From positions 2,294,001 to 2,358,000 of the forward strand of contig NZ_CP163528.1 of assembly GCF_041081105.1 (NCBI RefSeq): a stretch of 64,000 nucleotides of DNA, given 5' to 3'. Below the pieces are notes generated by a model that saw nothing but the letters and a program-made list of their open reading frames with translations, did not search any database and was not told the origin of the DNA. Position numbers and translations under genes: made by a program. Shown in pieces: positions 16,306 to 25,565 of this stretch. This stretch comes from Promicromonospora sp. Populi. Lineage in GTDB: Bacteria; Actinomycetota; Actinomycetes; Actinomycetales; Cellulomonadaceae. The first letter of the stretch is position 1; each line of letters starts with the position of its first letter.

Positions 16306-16734
16306 TCAAGCGGCCATGTGGACCGGCGGGTGCCCGTTCTGCTGCGGAGCGGCGCTCGGCTCCTTGGTCCTGCGGCGCCGGGTAGTGACCAGGACGCCCG
16401 CCGACGCCGCCGCGAACGACAGCACGCCGAACACGGTGGACCACGCGTCCAGGTCGACCTTCAGGGCGAAGACGATGATCGCCGCGACCGGTGCGACCAT
16501 CCCGACGAGCACGGACACCCGCACCAGGCGCAGCGCCCGCGCGGTCCGCGCGACAAACCAGCCGACGGCAGCCCAGGTCAGGAGCGTGAGCGCGATGCCG
16601 GCGAACGAGGCGAACGCCTCGCCGGCGTTGTGGGCGCCCTCGGGGGGCCCGAAGTAGAAGAGCTCCGTGGTTGCCACCAGGACCAGGAACCCTACGATCG
16701 CGACCGTTCCGATCACGAGAGAGCGTCTCAACAC
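16306..16734 (-). CDS. Four-helix membrane protein of unknown function
   Basis: 142 residues with four predicted transmembrane helices (about 5-23, 40-63, 70-90 and 97-117) and a basic, proline-rich cytoplasmic tail beginning TTRRRRTKE. I do not recognise a family. It has its own promoter 40-80 bp upstream whose -10 matches that of the acyltransferase operon, and it closes the locus on the right. A structural or export-related role for the lipid product is speculation. Confidence 0.6.
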   Translation of the reverse strand: MLRRSLVIGTVAIVGFLVLVATTELFYFGPPEGAHNAGEAFASFAGIALTLLTWAAVGWFVARTARALRLVRVSVLVGMVAPVAAIIVFALKVDLDAWSTVFGVLSFAAASAGVLVTTRRRRTKEPSAAPQQNGHPPVHMAA

Positions 16735-16781
16735 TCGGCCTCCGCACTGAGGGACTACGCCGGGCTTTCCTGGCGCGACCC

Positions 16782-16812
16782 TTTATACCAAGTCGTTACC
16801 GCGCAATGTCAG
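16782..16812 (-). promoter_or_regulatory. Promoter of the membrane protein gene
   Basis: Minus-strand CTGACA (16812-16807), 19 bp, TATAAA (16787-16782). The plus-strand context GCGACC(C)TTTATACC is shared with the divergent region at 11.77 kb. Confidence 0.5.
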
Positions 16813-16953
16813 CGCGTCACGTTCAATTCACCCACACATGACCTATCGAACGCAAAAGTCCGACGAGCACGCGACGGTGCGGACAGGGACGAGCGTACTG
16901 CCAGGTGGTGGCCGGGAAGACCCGTACCGAGTCGCTCCGGGCCCCGCCGATGA

Positions 16954-18378
16954 TCACAGCGCCTTGGCGATCAGCTCCACCTGCTCCTTCGCGTCCCCGA
17001 ACAGCATCGCCGTGTTCTCCCGGAAGAAGAGCGGGTTCTGCACGCCGGCGTAACCCGTCGCCATGGACCGTTTGAAGACGATCACCTCGCGGGCCTGCCA
17101 CACCTCGAGCACCGGCATGCCCGCGATGGGCGACGACGGGTCGTCGAGCGCGGCCGGGTTCACCGTGTCGTTGGCGCCGATCACCAGCACCACGTCGGTG
17201 CCAGGAAATTCGTCGTTGATCTCGTCCATGCTGAGCACCTGGTCGTAGGGCACCCGCGCCTCGGCGAGCAGCACGTTCATGTGGCCCGGCAGCCGGCCGG
17301 CGACCGGGTGGATGCCGAACCGCACGGTGATACCGCGCGCAGTCAGCCGGGCGACCAGGTCCGCCACCGGGTACTGGGCCTTCGCCACCGCCATGCCGTA
17401 CCCCGGCACCACGACCACCGAGCGGGCGGTGGCCAGCCGGTCGGCCACCTCGGGCGCCGTCGTCTCCCGGTAGGAGCCGTGCTCGACCGCAGCCCCCGGG
17501 GCGGCGGCCCCCTCGCCGGTGCCGAACCCGCCCAGGATCACGCTGACGAACGACCGGTTCATCGCCCTGCACATGAGGTAGCTGAGGATCGCACCCGAGG
17601 ACCCGACGAGCGCGCCCGTGATGATCAGCAGGTCGTTGCCCAGCATGAAGCCCGCGGCGGCCGCCGCCCAGCCCGAGTAGGAGTTCAGCATCGAGACGAC
17701 GACGGGCATGTCGCCCCCGCCGATCGCCGCCACCAGGTGCCAGCCGAGCGCGAGCGCGACCACCGTCATGAGCAGCAGCGGGACCAGGCCCGCGTCACCG
17801 GCGACGATGAACCACCACAGCAGCCCGCCGCACGCCACGAGCGCGGCCAGGTTGAGCCAGTTGCGGCCGGGCAGCAACAGCGGCGACGAGCGGAGCCTGG
17901 CGGACAGCTTCCCGAACGCGACGATCGACCCGGTGAGTGTCACGGCGCCGATCAGCACGCCCAGAAAGACCTCGACGAGGTGCACCGTCGCGCCGGAGCC
18001 GGTCCCGGCCCCGTCCGCTGGCGCGGGTGTGGTCAGGTAGGACCCGAAACCCACCAGCACGGCAGCGGCGCCCACGAACGAGTGCAGCAGCGCGATGAGC
18101 TCGGGCATCTGCGTCATCTCGACGGTCCGCGCCCGCCACGTGCCGACGGCGGCGCCGACCACGAGCACCAGCAGGATCAGGCCGGCGGTCACACCGACGG
18201 GCCGCTCTGACCGGTCCAGGGCGAGCGCTACGGTCGCGGCCAGCGCCAGCCCCATGCCGGACATCCCGAGCACGACGCCGCGGCGCGCCGTCTCCTGCTT
18301 GGCCAACCCGGCCAGCGAGAGCACAAACAGCACGGCCGCTACCAAGTAGCCGGCCTGGACCACCGACTCGACGGTCAT
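16954..18378 (-). CDS. pntB: NAD(P) transhydrogenase beta subunit
   Basis: 474 residues from ATG 18378, overlapping pntA by four bases (ATGA). About nine transmembrane helices fill the first two thirds; the C-terminal NADP-binding dIII domain has [12 protein letters not shown] and [11 protein letters not shown]. With PntA it couples proton entry to hydride transfer from NADH to NADP+, supplying NADPH in the cytoplasm. Length and order are standard. Confidence 0.97.
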   Translation of the reverse strand: MTVESVVQAGYLVAAVLFVLSLAGLAKQETARRGVVLGMSGMGLALAATVALALDRSERPVGVTAGLILLVLVVGAAVGTWRARTVEMTQMPELIALLHSFVGAAAVLVGFGSYLTTPAPADGAGTGSGATVHLVEVFLGVLIGAVTLTGSIVAFGKLSARLRSSPLLLPGRNWLNLAALVACGGLLWWFIVAGDAGLVPLLLMTVVALALGWHLVAAIGGGDMPVVVSMLNSYSGWAAAAAGFMLGNDLLIITGALVGSSGAILSYLMCRAMNRSFVSVILGGFGTGEGAAAPGAAVEHGSYRETTAPEVADRLATARSVVVVPGYGMAVAKAQYPVADLVARLTARGITVRFGIHPVAGRLPGHMNVLLAEARVPYDQVLSMDEINDEFPGTDVVLVIGANDTVNPAALDDPSSPIAGMPVLEVWQAREVIVFKRSMATGYAGVQNPLFFRENTAMLFGDAKEQVELIAKAL

Positions 18379-20036
18379 CGGTCGCTCCCTCCGTCGACGC
18401 CGCGGGTGGCCGAGCCCGCCGGGACGGGCCCGCCCCGGCGGAACATCGCGAGCATGCGGTGGGTCACGAGGAACCCGCCGAAGATGTTGATGCTCGCCAC
18501 TGCCGACGCCAGCACGGCCAGCGTGGTCACCACCGGGTCGGCCGACCCGATCTGCAGCATCCCGCCGACCAGGATGATCCCCGAGATCGCGTTGGTCTGG
18601 GACATGAGCGGGGTGTGCAAGGCGTGGCTGACGTGCGAGATCACGTAGAACCCGACCACGACGGCCAGCGCCAGCACGGTGAAGTGCGCGGCCTGGTCCG
18701 GCGGGGAGAAGACCACGGCGAGCGCGGCCAGCACGGCGCCCAGAGCGATGAGCACGGCCCGGGTGAACCTTGCGCGCCGGGCCTCGGCCGCGGTCGGCCG
18801 GGCTGGGCCTCCCGCTGGTCTGGCCCGACGGCTCCCTGCGGTCTCCGCGGAGGGCAGGTCGGAAGGCAGTGCCTGGGGCGCGGCCACCGCTACCGGGGGC
18901 GGCGGCCACAGGATCTCGCCGCCCCGGGCGACGGTCATGCCGCGGATGACGACGTCGTCGGGGTCGAGCGCGAGGCGCCCGTCGCGCCCCGGCGTGCCGA
19001 TCTGGATCAGGTTGGCGACCGCTGTGCCCAGCAGCTCGGAGGTGTGCCGGGGCATGCGGTCGGGCAGGTCGGTCCAGCCGAGGATCACCACCCCGTTGGC
19101 GCTGACCACCCGCTCGCCGGGCACGGTCAGCTCGCAGTTGCCGCCGCCGGGGGCTGCGAGGTCGACGATCACGCTCCCGGGCCGCATGTTCGCGACCATC
19201 TCGGCGGTGATAGTCGTGGGCGCGCTCCCCCGCACGAGCGCGGTGGTGATGACGACGTCGGCCGCGGCTGTCTCGACGGCGTACGCGCGCAGCGCCGCCG
19301 CCTCCTGGTCCGAGGTCTGCGCCGCGGCGTATCCGTCGGCACTCACCTGCTGGGCGGCGGCGTCGGCCCGAACCGCCGTGGCGCCCATGGACTCGATCTG
19401 TTCCGCGACCTCCGGCCGGACGTCGAAAGCGCGCACCTGCGCGCCGAGGCTGCCCGCCGCGCCGATGGCGGCGAGCCCGGCCACGCCGGCACCGATCACA
19501 AAGACGTTCGCGGGCGGGGTGGTGCCCGCGGCGGTGACCTGGCCGGAGAACATGCCGCCGAACTCGCCGGCGGCTTCGACGACCGCCCGGTACCCCGCAA
19601 CGTTGGACAGCGCGCTCAGCACGTCGAGCGACTGGGCCCGGGAGATGCGCGGCACAGCGTCCAGGGCGAGGGCGGTGACGCCGCGGTTGGCGAGCGCGCG
19701 CACCAGGACGGGCCGGGCGGCGGGGTTGATCTGGGCGATCAGCACGGCGCCGATGCGCAGCCCGTCCGGGCCGCGTGCGCCCGGTCGCAGCCCCGCGGGG
19801 CCGGGCGTGGCCAGCGCGTCGGGCGCCCGGGTGATGGCGACGACGTCGGCGGCCCACGCCTCGGCGTCGGACACGACGACGGCACCCGCCGCCTCGTACG
19901 CCGTGTCAGGGAACCCTGCCCCCGCCCCGGCACCAGTGGCGACGACCACCTCGTAGCCGAGGCGGACCAGCCGTGCGGCGGTCCCGGGGGTGGCGGGCAC
20001 GAGCGGCCCGCCGTCGTCCGGTACTCCGATGCGCAT
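18375..20036 (-). CDS. pntA: NAD(P) transhydrogenase alpha subunit, fused form
   Basis: 553 residues. ATG 20036 has GAGGAGG six bases upstream, so the six extra in-frame residues before it were rejected. The NAD-binding dI domain (alanine-dehydrogenase-like) contains [20 protein letters not shown] around residue 180. The C-terminal part holds three to four membrane helices (the PntA2/PntAB part), so both alpha pieces are one polypeptide. A proline/alanine-rich linker around residues 390-420 joins them. It forms an operon with pntB. Confidence 0.95.
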   Translation of the reverse strand: MRIGVPDDGGPLVPATPGTAARLVRLGYEVVVATGAGAGAGFPDTAYEAAGAVVVSDAEAWAADVVAITRAPDALATPGPAGLRPGARGPDGLRIGAVLIAQINPAARPVLVRALANRGVTALALDAVPRISRAQSLDVLSALSNVAGYRAVVEAAGEFGGMFSGQVTAAGTTPPANVFVIGAGVAGLAAIGAAGSLGAQVRAFDVRPEVAEQIESMGATAVRADAAAQQVSADGYAAAQTSDQEAAALRAYAVETAAADVVITTALVRGSAPTTITAEMVANMRPGSVIVDLAAPGGGNCELTVPGERVVSANGVVILGWTDLPDRMPRHTSELLGTAVANLIQIGTPGRDGRLALDPDDVVIRGMTVARGGEILWPPPPVAVAAPQALPSDLPSAETAGSRRARPAGGPARPTAAEARRARFTRAVLIALGAVLAALAVVFSPPDQAAHFTVLALAVVVGFYVISHVSHALHTPLMSQTNAISGIILVGGMLQIGSADPVVTTLAVLASAVASINIFGGFLVTHRMLAMFRRGGPVPAGSATRGVDGGSDR

Positions 20037-20121
20037 GTGATCCTCCTCGCTCACCTGCGCAACCTACCGCCTCCCACTGACGGTCCCGGTCCCCCTCCCG
20101 TCCGGGGGTACCGCCCGGGGT

Positions 20122-21461
20122 CTACGCCGAGTCCACCGGCGAAGGGAACGTCACCGGAAGGCTCACTGGCTGGCGGATCCACAGGGTCCGGTCCCAGGTG
20201 ACGTCCGCGGCGGGGATCCGCAGGACGACGTCGAGCCGCCGCAGGATCGTCTCGATGGCGATGCGGGCGATCACGCGCGCCGTGCGGGGCGCGGGGCAGG
20301 CATGCGGGCCGGTGCCGAACGAGACGTGGGCGCGGCTGCCGACATGGTCCCAGGGGTCGCCCGTGTCCATGCGCGGGTCGGTGTTCGCGGCATGGATCCC
20401 CAGGACGAGCGGGTCGCCGGCGGCGATGAGCTTGCCGTCCAGCATCACGTCCTGGCGGGCGAACCGCGGCAGGGTGTTGATCGTGGGGGTGGAGCGCCAG
20501 AGCACCTCGTCCATCGCGTTGTCGAGGTCGATGCGGCCGCCGTGCAGCCGGCCGAGAACCGCGAGTCCGTGAGGGTGACCAGCAGGGTCTGCGCGATCCA
20601 GGCCGTCAGCGTCAGGTTGCCCGAGTACGCGACGGTGAGCAGCGTGTGGGCGACCTCGACGTCGTCACGCATCTGCGGGTGCGCGACCAGCGAGCTGGCG
20701 AGGTCCCGCTTCGGGGCCTCGCGGCGCAGCACGACGAGCTCAGCGAGCATCTGGTCTACGTCGATCGCCGCGGAGGCGGCGTCCGGGGCGCCCGCGGCGA
20801 CCCGGCGCGTCAGGTCGAACAGGCGCTGGCCGTCCTCGGGGTCGAAGCCGACCATGTCGGCGATGACCAGGAACGGGATCACCGACGCGTACTCGAGCAT
20901 CAGGTCCGCCCGGCCCCGGTCCTGGAACCGGTCGATGAGCAGGTTGCAGATGGAGCGGGCCTTGGCCGCGGTGATGCCCTCGGAGAGCTGTTCGAACGCG
21001 TCGTCGAGCGGCTCGCGCAGGCGCTGCCGCAGCGCGCCGTCGCTGTGGGTGGCGGAGAACCGCTGGTGCGACGGGAAGACCGGGCGCAGGCCCGACGTCT
21101 TGGGCAGGCCGCCGCGCGCGTGCCCGTTCCAGGTCCGCGGGTCGGTAGCGAAGAGGTGCTCGTTGCGCATGACGTCGTAGACGAGCCGCTGCCCCATGAC
21201 CAGCCAGGCGGGCACGCCCGGCTCCAGCTCGACGGGGGCCACGTCGCCCCACTCGCTCGCGAGCGCGTCGTAGAACTCGCGCGGCTCGGACAGCTCCGAG
21301 GCGTGCACCAGGGGCTTCAGGCCGGAGACGTCGTCCAGCCGGACAGGCTTGGTGTCACGCCAGGGCCGTTCCTGCGTGTTTCGCATGTCGTCGAGCAATG
21401 CGGCCAGCCCATCTGTGCAGTCATCCTGGATCGCCCGGGGTGAACCCACCCGTCTTCCCAC
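20122..21461 (-). pseudogene. Cytochrome P450 with an apparent -1 frameshift
   Basis: The N-terminal frame (from GTG 21461 or ATG 21386) covers the substrate-recognition and I-helix regions (AYSGNLTLTAWIAQ). The C-terminal frame starts at about 20555 and holds DEVLWRSTPTINTL and the heme-binding FGTGPHACPAP with its cysteine. The frames meet in a GCCGG-rich stretch where one base seems missing. The combined product would be about 430 residues, normal for a soluble bacterial CYP. The I-helix lacks the usual acid-threonine pair and the K-helix reads ExxxR, so it may be an unusual P450. It is divergent from an IclR-family regulator that may control it. Confidence 0.7.
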
Positions 21462-21562
21462 CTAGTTTCGTGACCTGGGCCATAGCGGTGGCTACCATGT
21501 CTGTGAGGGCACACACACTGTCGCACCCTCGACCCACCCTGTCTATTGCCTTAGGGGGACAC

Positions 21563-22333
21563 GTGGCTCTGGACGCCGGCCGAGAGCGCCCGGACGACCT
21601 GGTGCAGAGTGTCGCGCGCGCCTTCCGCGTCCTCGAGGTTGTCACCCGGTACCCCGGTCTGCCGGTCAAGGCCATCGCACGCCGCAGCGACCTCAACCTC
21701 TCCACCACGTACCACCTGGTGCGCACCCTGGCGTACGAGGGCTACGTGACCCGGCTCAAGGACGGCACGTACGACGTCGGCGAGCAGGTGAGCCACCGTT
21801 TCTACGACGCGCTCGGCGCGCTCGGCCGCACCCCGGGCACCCGCGAGGTGCTGCGCCACCTCGCCCAGACCACCGGCTACAGCGCCTATCTCGGGCGGTT
21901 CAGCGCCGGCCGGGTCGTGCTGGTCGACTACTTCGAGGGCCCTGGTTCGCCCTACCTGGAGGATCTCGAGCGTGGGCTCGAGGTCTCCGCCCACGCAACC
22001 GCGCTCGGCAAGGCGCTCCTGCTCGGCATGCCGCGCCGGGACCGGCGCGAGCTGCTCGCCGAGGCCGGGATGCGCAGGTTCACCTCACGTACCGCGGCCG
22101 ACGTCCCGGCGCTCGACGCGCAGCTGTCCCGCCTGCGGCTCGATGCAGTGGTCGAGGAGCACGGCGAGTTCCGCGAGGACCTCGCGTGCGCCGCCCGCCT
22201 CGTCCCGGGCCGGACCGGTCGCGCGGGCGACGAGTCCGGTTGGGCAGTGGTGCTCGCGTCGCCGGGCGAGGACGTGCCCGTGGCGGCCCGCCGAGAGCTC
22301 AGCCTGGCGGCCAAGGACCTCGCGATCGCCTGA
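21563..22333 (+). CDS. IclR-family transcriptional regulator
   Basis: 256 residues from GTG 21563, preceded by AGGGGG; the 55 in-frame residues upstream are not credible. The winged HTH is at about residues 10-65 (RAFRVLEVV...LPVKAIARRSDLNLSTTYHLVRTL), and the effector-binding domain follows with the family LDALVEEHGEFREDL-type segment. It is divergent from the P450 gene, so regulation of that gene is plausible. The effector is unknown. Confidence 0.9.
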   Translation: MALDAGRERPDDLVQSVARAFRVLEVVTRYPGLPVKAIARRSDLNLSTTYHLVRTLAYEGYVTRLKDGTYDVGEQVSHRFYDALGALGRTPGTREVLRHLAQTTGYSAYLGRFSAGRVVLVDYFEGPGSPYLEDLERGLEVSAHATALGKALLLGMPRRDRRELLAEAGMRRFTSRTAADVPALDAQLSRLRLDAVVEEHGEFREDLACAARLVPGRTGRAGDESGWAVVLASPGEDVPVAARRELSLAAKDLAIA

Positions 22334-22339
22334 CCGGGC

Positions 22340-23266
22340 TCAGGGCACGCAGAGGGTCAGCGACTCTCGGTGCGCCTCGACTGTCAGCGGCAGCGACCCG
22401 ACCGGCTCGCCGTCCGCGTAGGCGACCAGCCCGGTGGGGGCCGCCAGCCGGATCGCGGGCGCCCGCAGGGTCGTCACGTCCGGCCGCTCGACGTGCCTGC
22501 CCGACTTGATGAGCGAGTCGAACGCCAGGAACCTGAACCGGCCCACCGCGTGCACCAGGGTGACGTCGAGGAGGCCGTCCGTCGGGTCGGCGTCCGGGCA
22601 GATCGGTACGCCCCCGCCGTAGGACTTGGTGAGGCCGATCGCGAGCATGTACCCGTCCTGCGCCAGCGGCGGCGCTCCGGCCGGGTGCAGCCGGTAGCCG
22701 AACCGCTTCAGCCGCAGCCACTCCGTGTAGACGGCGATCCGGTACCGAGCCGGGCCGCCCGGCCAAGTCATCCGGTTGGTGCGCTCGTTGGTCAGCGAGT
22801 CCAGGCCCGCGCACACGACGGTGACGAAGTGCCGCACGGCGCCGTCCTCGGCGGTGACGGTGCCCGTGTCGACCCGCTTGCGGGCGCCGTCGAGCACCAG
22901 GTCCGCCGCCGCCCCGGCGTCGTGCAGGGGGATGCCGTGCTCGCGGGCGAGATCGTTGCCCGTGCCGCCGGGAATCACTGCCAAAGGGATCCCCGACCTG
23001 AGCAGGGGCGGCAGCACCGACAAGACGGTCCCGTCGCCGCCGACAACCACAAGCACGTCGGGGTGCTCGTCGACGGCCTGCTTGCCGAGCGCGACGGTCT
23101 CAGCGGCGTCTGCCCCCTGGTAGATCCTGAGGTCGGCGCCCCGGGCTCGCAGCCGCTCGATCGCGACGTGCGCGCTGTCCGCACCGACGCCGCGCCCCGA
23201 GACCGGGTTGACCAGCACTGCGATGTGCCGGGTCTCGTCTGGCTGCTCAGTCATGGCAGCGCCCAT
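22340..23266 (-). CDS. Diacylglycerol kinase-family lipid kinase
   Basis: 308 residues. ATG 23266 has GGGGA seven bases upstream; ATG 23254 is an alternative. The nucleotide-binding GGDGT is at residues 76-80 and PGGTGND at 99-105, with the C-terminal beta domain of the DagK/YegS family. It phosphorylates diacylglycerol or a related amphiphilic lipid at the membrane. It lies 17 bp after the alkyl-DHAP-synthase-like gene. This pairing, with TetR and GlpD beyond, is the same set as M. tuberculosis Rv2252-Rv2251-Rv2250c-Rv2249c, which points to phospholipid turnover. Confidence 0.9.
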   Translation of the reverse strand: MGAAMTEQPDETRHIAVLVNPVSGRGVGADSAHVAIERLRARGADLRIYQGADAAETVALGKQAVDEHPDVLVVVGGDGTVLSVLPPLLRSGIPLAVIPGGTGNDLAREHGIPLHDAGAAADLVLDGARKRVDTGTVTAEDGAVRHFVTVVCAGLDSLTNERTNRMTWPGGPARYRIAVYTEWLRLKRFGYRLHPAGAPPLAQDGYMLAIGLTKSYGGGVPICPDADPTDGLLDVTLVHAVGRFRFLAFDSLIKSGRHVERPDVTTLRAPAIRLAAPTGLVAYADGEPVGSLPLTVEAHRESLTLCVP

Positions 23267-23283
23267 AAGTCAGTCCCCGCATG

Positions 23284-24897
23284 TCAGCTCCCGCCGAGCA
23301 GCGCGCCCGGGTTCATGATCCCGGCTGGATCCAGCTCGGCCTTGACGGCCCGCAGCATCCGGATGCCCACCGCCCCGATCTCCTGCTCCAGCCACGGCGC
23401 GTGATCCGTGCCGACGCCGTGATGGTGGCTGATCGTGCCGCCCGCCGCCATGATCGCGTCGTTCACGCGGGCCTTCACCCGGCCCCACGGCTCCAGCGGC
23501 TCGGGGCCGAGCCCGGCGATCACCGTGAAGTAGAGCGAGGCGCCCGTCGGGTAGACGTGGGAGATGTGGCACAGCACGCGGCTCCTGGCGCCCTCCTGGG
23601 TGAGGCCGCCCGTCAGCGCCTCGGTGACCGCCGCCTTCAGCACGTGCAGGTTGGACCATGTGGTGGCGGTCTCGAGGGTCTCGCAGAACACGCCGTTCGC
23701 CAGCAGCGCGTCGCGCAGGTACGGCGCCTTGAACCGGCCGTGGTCCCAGGAGGCGGCCAGCTTCTCGGCGGCGGGCTTGCCGCCCGCCGCCCGCAGCACG
23801 CCCGTGGTTGCCTCGCGCCGAGCCTGCGTCAGTGAGTCAGTCCCCTCGTGCACGACGACGGCGGAGCAGCCCCGGGCGAGCGCCTGGCCGATGTTGCCGA
23901 CCTGCGCCAGCGAGATCCCCGTCTCCGCCTCGTCCGACAGGCGGATCACCGTGGGCCCGGTGCCGAGCTGGGCCACGCGGCGCAGCGCGTCAGCGCCGGA
24001 TGCGAAGTCAGCGAAGCTCCAGGCGTCGAACAGCCGCACCTCGGGCACCGGGTGCACGCGCAGCCGGACCTGCGTGATCACGCCGAACGCGCCCTCCGAG
24101 CCGAGGAACCAGCGCACCAGGTCGGGTCCCGCGGCCGAACCGGGTGCGCGGCCCAGGTCGAGAATGCCCGTGGGGGTCACGACGCGCAGGCCGGTGACCA
24201 TCGTGTCGAACCGGCCGTTCCCGGCCGAGTTCTGCCCGGACGACCGCATGGCCGCGAACCCGCCGAGGGTCGCGAACTCAAAGCTCTGCGGAAAGTGCCC
24301 CAGCTCGAAGCCCTGCTCCCCCAGCGCCGCCTCGGCGGCGGGGCCCGTGGTCCCCGCCCAGAGGGTCGCCTCCTGGTCCGTGTCGTCCAGCGCGACCAGC
24401 CCGGTCAGCCGGCGCAGGTCGAGGCTGAGCACGCCGCGATGCGTCCCGGCGTCGGGCTCCAGGCCGCCGGTGACGGCGGTGCCGCCCCCGAACGGCACGA
24501 CCGCAAGGCCACGCTCGCCCGCGACGGCCAGCACGGCCGCGACCTCGTCCTCGGACCCCGGCAGCACGACGGCGCCGGGCGCCACCTGCTCCGACTGCCT
24601 GCGCCGCAACAGGTCCGGCGTCGACTTGCCGCCGGCGTGCAGCAGGCGGACATCGTGGCCGGTCTCCACGTGCGCGGCGCCGACGGCGTCGGCCAGCGCC
24701 GCCAGGTCGGCGTCGTCCAGGGGTGGCGTGGTGAGCACCACCCCGGCGAGCGAGGGCGCCGCCGACGCCTTCGGGACCCGGCCGAGCACACCGGCGAGCA
24801 GCAGCTTGACCCCGCCCGGGAGGCCGTGGGCGCGGTCCGGGTCGCCCCAGCCGTCCCACCGCATGTTGATGCGCTCGTTCTCCGGGTGCGTGCCCAC
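23284..24897 (-). CDS. FAD-binding oxidase, alkyl-DHAP-synthase-like
   Basis: 537 residues from GTG 24897 with GGAGGA upstream. The N-terminus RWDGWGDP is typical of the alkylglycerone-phosphate synthase group. The VAO-type FAD domain carries GGGTAVTGG near residue 137, and the C-terminal cap ends with the HHHGVG motif characteristic of this group. Homologues make ether bonds on dihydroxyacetone phosphate or oxidise 2-hydroxyacids. Its neighbours (lipid kinase, GlpD) favour glycerolipid chemistry, but ether-lipid formation is unproven. It is divergent from the tetR gene 74 bp away. Confidence 0.85.
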   Translation of the reverse strand: MGTHPENERINMRWDGWGDPDRAHGLPGGVKLLLAGVLGRVPKASAAPSLAGVVLTTPPLDDADLAALADAVGAAHVETGHDVRLLHAGGKSTPDLLRRRQSEQVAPGAVVLPGSEDEVAAVLAVAGERGLAVVPFGGGTAVTGGLEPDAGTHRGVLSLDLRRLTGLVALDDTDQEATLWAGTTGPAAEAALGEQGFELGHFPQSFEFATLGGFAAMRSSGQNSAGNGRFDTMVTGLRVVTPTGILDLGRAPGSAAGPDLVRWFLGSEGAFGVITQVRLRVHPVPEVRLFDAWSFADFASGADALRRVAQLGTGPTVIRLSDEAETGISLAQVGNIGQALARGCSAVVVHEGTDSLTQARREATTGVLRAAGGKPAAEKLAASWDHGRFKAPYLRDALLANGVFCETLETATTWSNLHVLKAAVTEALTGGLTQEGARSRVLCHISHVYPTGASLYFTVIAGLGPEPLEPWGRVKARVNDAIMAAGGTISHHHGVGTDHAPWLEQEIGAVGIRMLRAVKAELDPAGIMNPGALLGGS

Positions 24898-24971
24898 GCT
24901 TCCTCCGTCTGGATCGGGTGCCGTCGACGGCGGTCGCCCGCCATCGGATCTGCGTTACAGTGTTACACAAG

Positions 24972-25565
24972 ATGACAATCCGTAATGCATCCCCAGAAAC
25001 ATCCCGCGAGGCGTCCCCGGAGACGCGCCTGCTGGACGCCGCCGGCGAGCTCGTCGCCACCCGCGGCACACGCGGCCTGTCCATCACCGAGCTCGCCCGG
25101 GCCGCCGGCTTCTCCCGCCCCACGGTGTACCGCCGCTGGGAGTCGGCCGACGACGTGCTGCGCGCACTCCTCCTGCACCGCGCGCAGCTCCTGCTCGCCG
25201 CGATCGGTCCCGAGGCGGCCGACCGCTCAACAATCGTCGACAAGGTGGTCCGGTTCAGCGAGCTGCTCCGGGCCGACCCGGTGTTCGGGCGCCTGCTGGC
25301 GCAGGAGACCGAGGTCTTCACCCAGTACGCCTTCCAGCGGATCGGGCGGTCGCAGCGGGTGTTCCTCGAGTGGCTCACCGCCGCGATCGAGGTCGCCCAG
25401 GCGGGCGGTACCGTCCGGGCCGGGTCCGCGTCGGACCTGGCGGTCATGGTGCTGCTCATCTCGCAGTCGGCGGTGCTCTCCCACAAGACGGTCACCACTG
25501 TGATCGACGCCGACGCCCTGCGCACCGAGCTCGCCCGCGCCCTCGACGGCTACCTGCGTCCCTGA
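24972..25565 (+). CDS. TetR-family regulator of the glycerolipid cluster
   Basis: 197 residues from ATG 24972; the longer in-frame start at 24918 was rejected. The HTH (about residues 15-60) reads LDAAGELVATRGTRGLSITELARAAGFSRPTVYRRW. A TACAGT -10 element ends about ten bases before the ATG, so the leader is very short or absent, and GTTAC repeats overlap it. The stop overlaps the glpD start (TGATG). The position between the divergent flavoprotein/lipid-kinase genes and glpD, as in Rv2250c, suggests it controls both arms. Confidence 0.88.
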   Translation: MTIRNASPETSREASPETRLLDAAGELVATRGTRGLSITELARAAGFSRPTVYRRWESADDVLRALLLHRAQLLLAAIGPEAADRSTIVDKVVRFSELLRADPVFGRLLAQETEVFTQYAFQRIGRSQRVFLEWLTAAIEVAQAGGTVRAGSASDLAVMVLLISQSAVLSHKTVTTVIDADALRTELARALDGYLRP

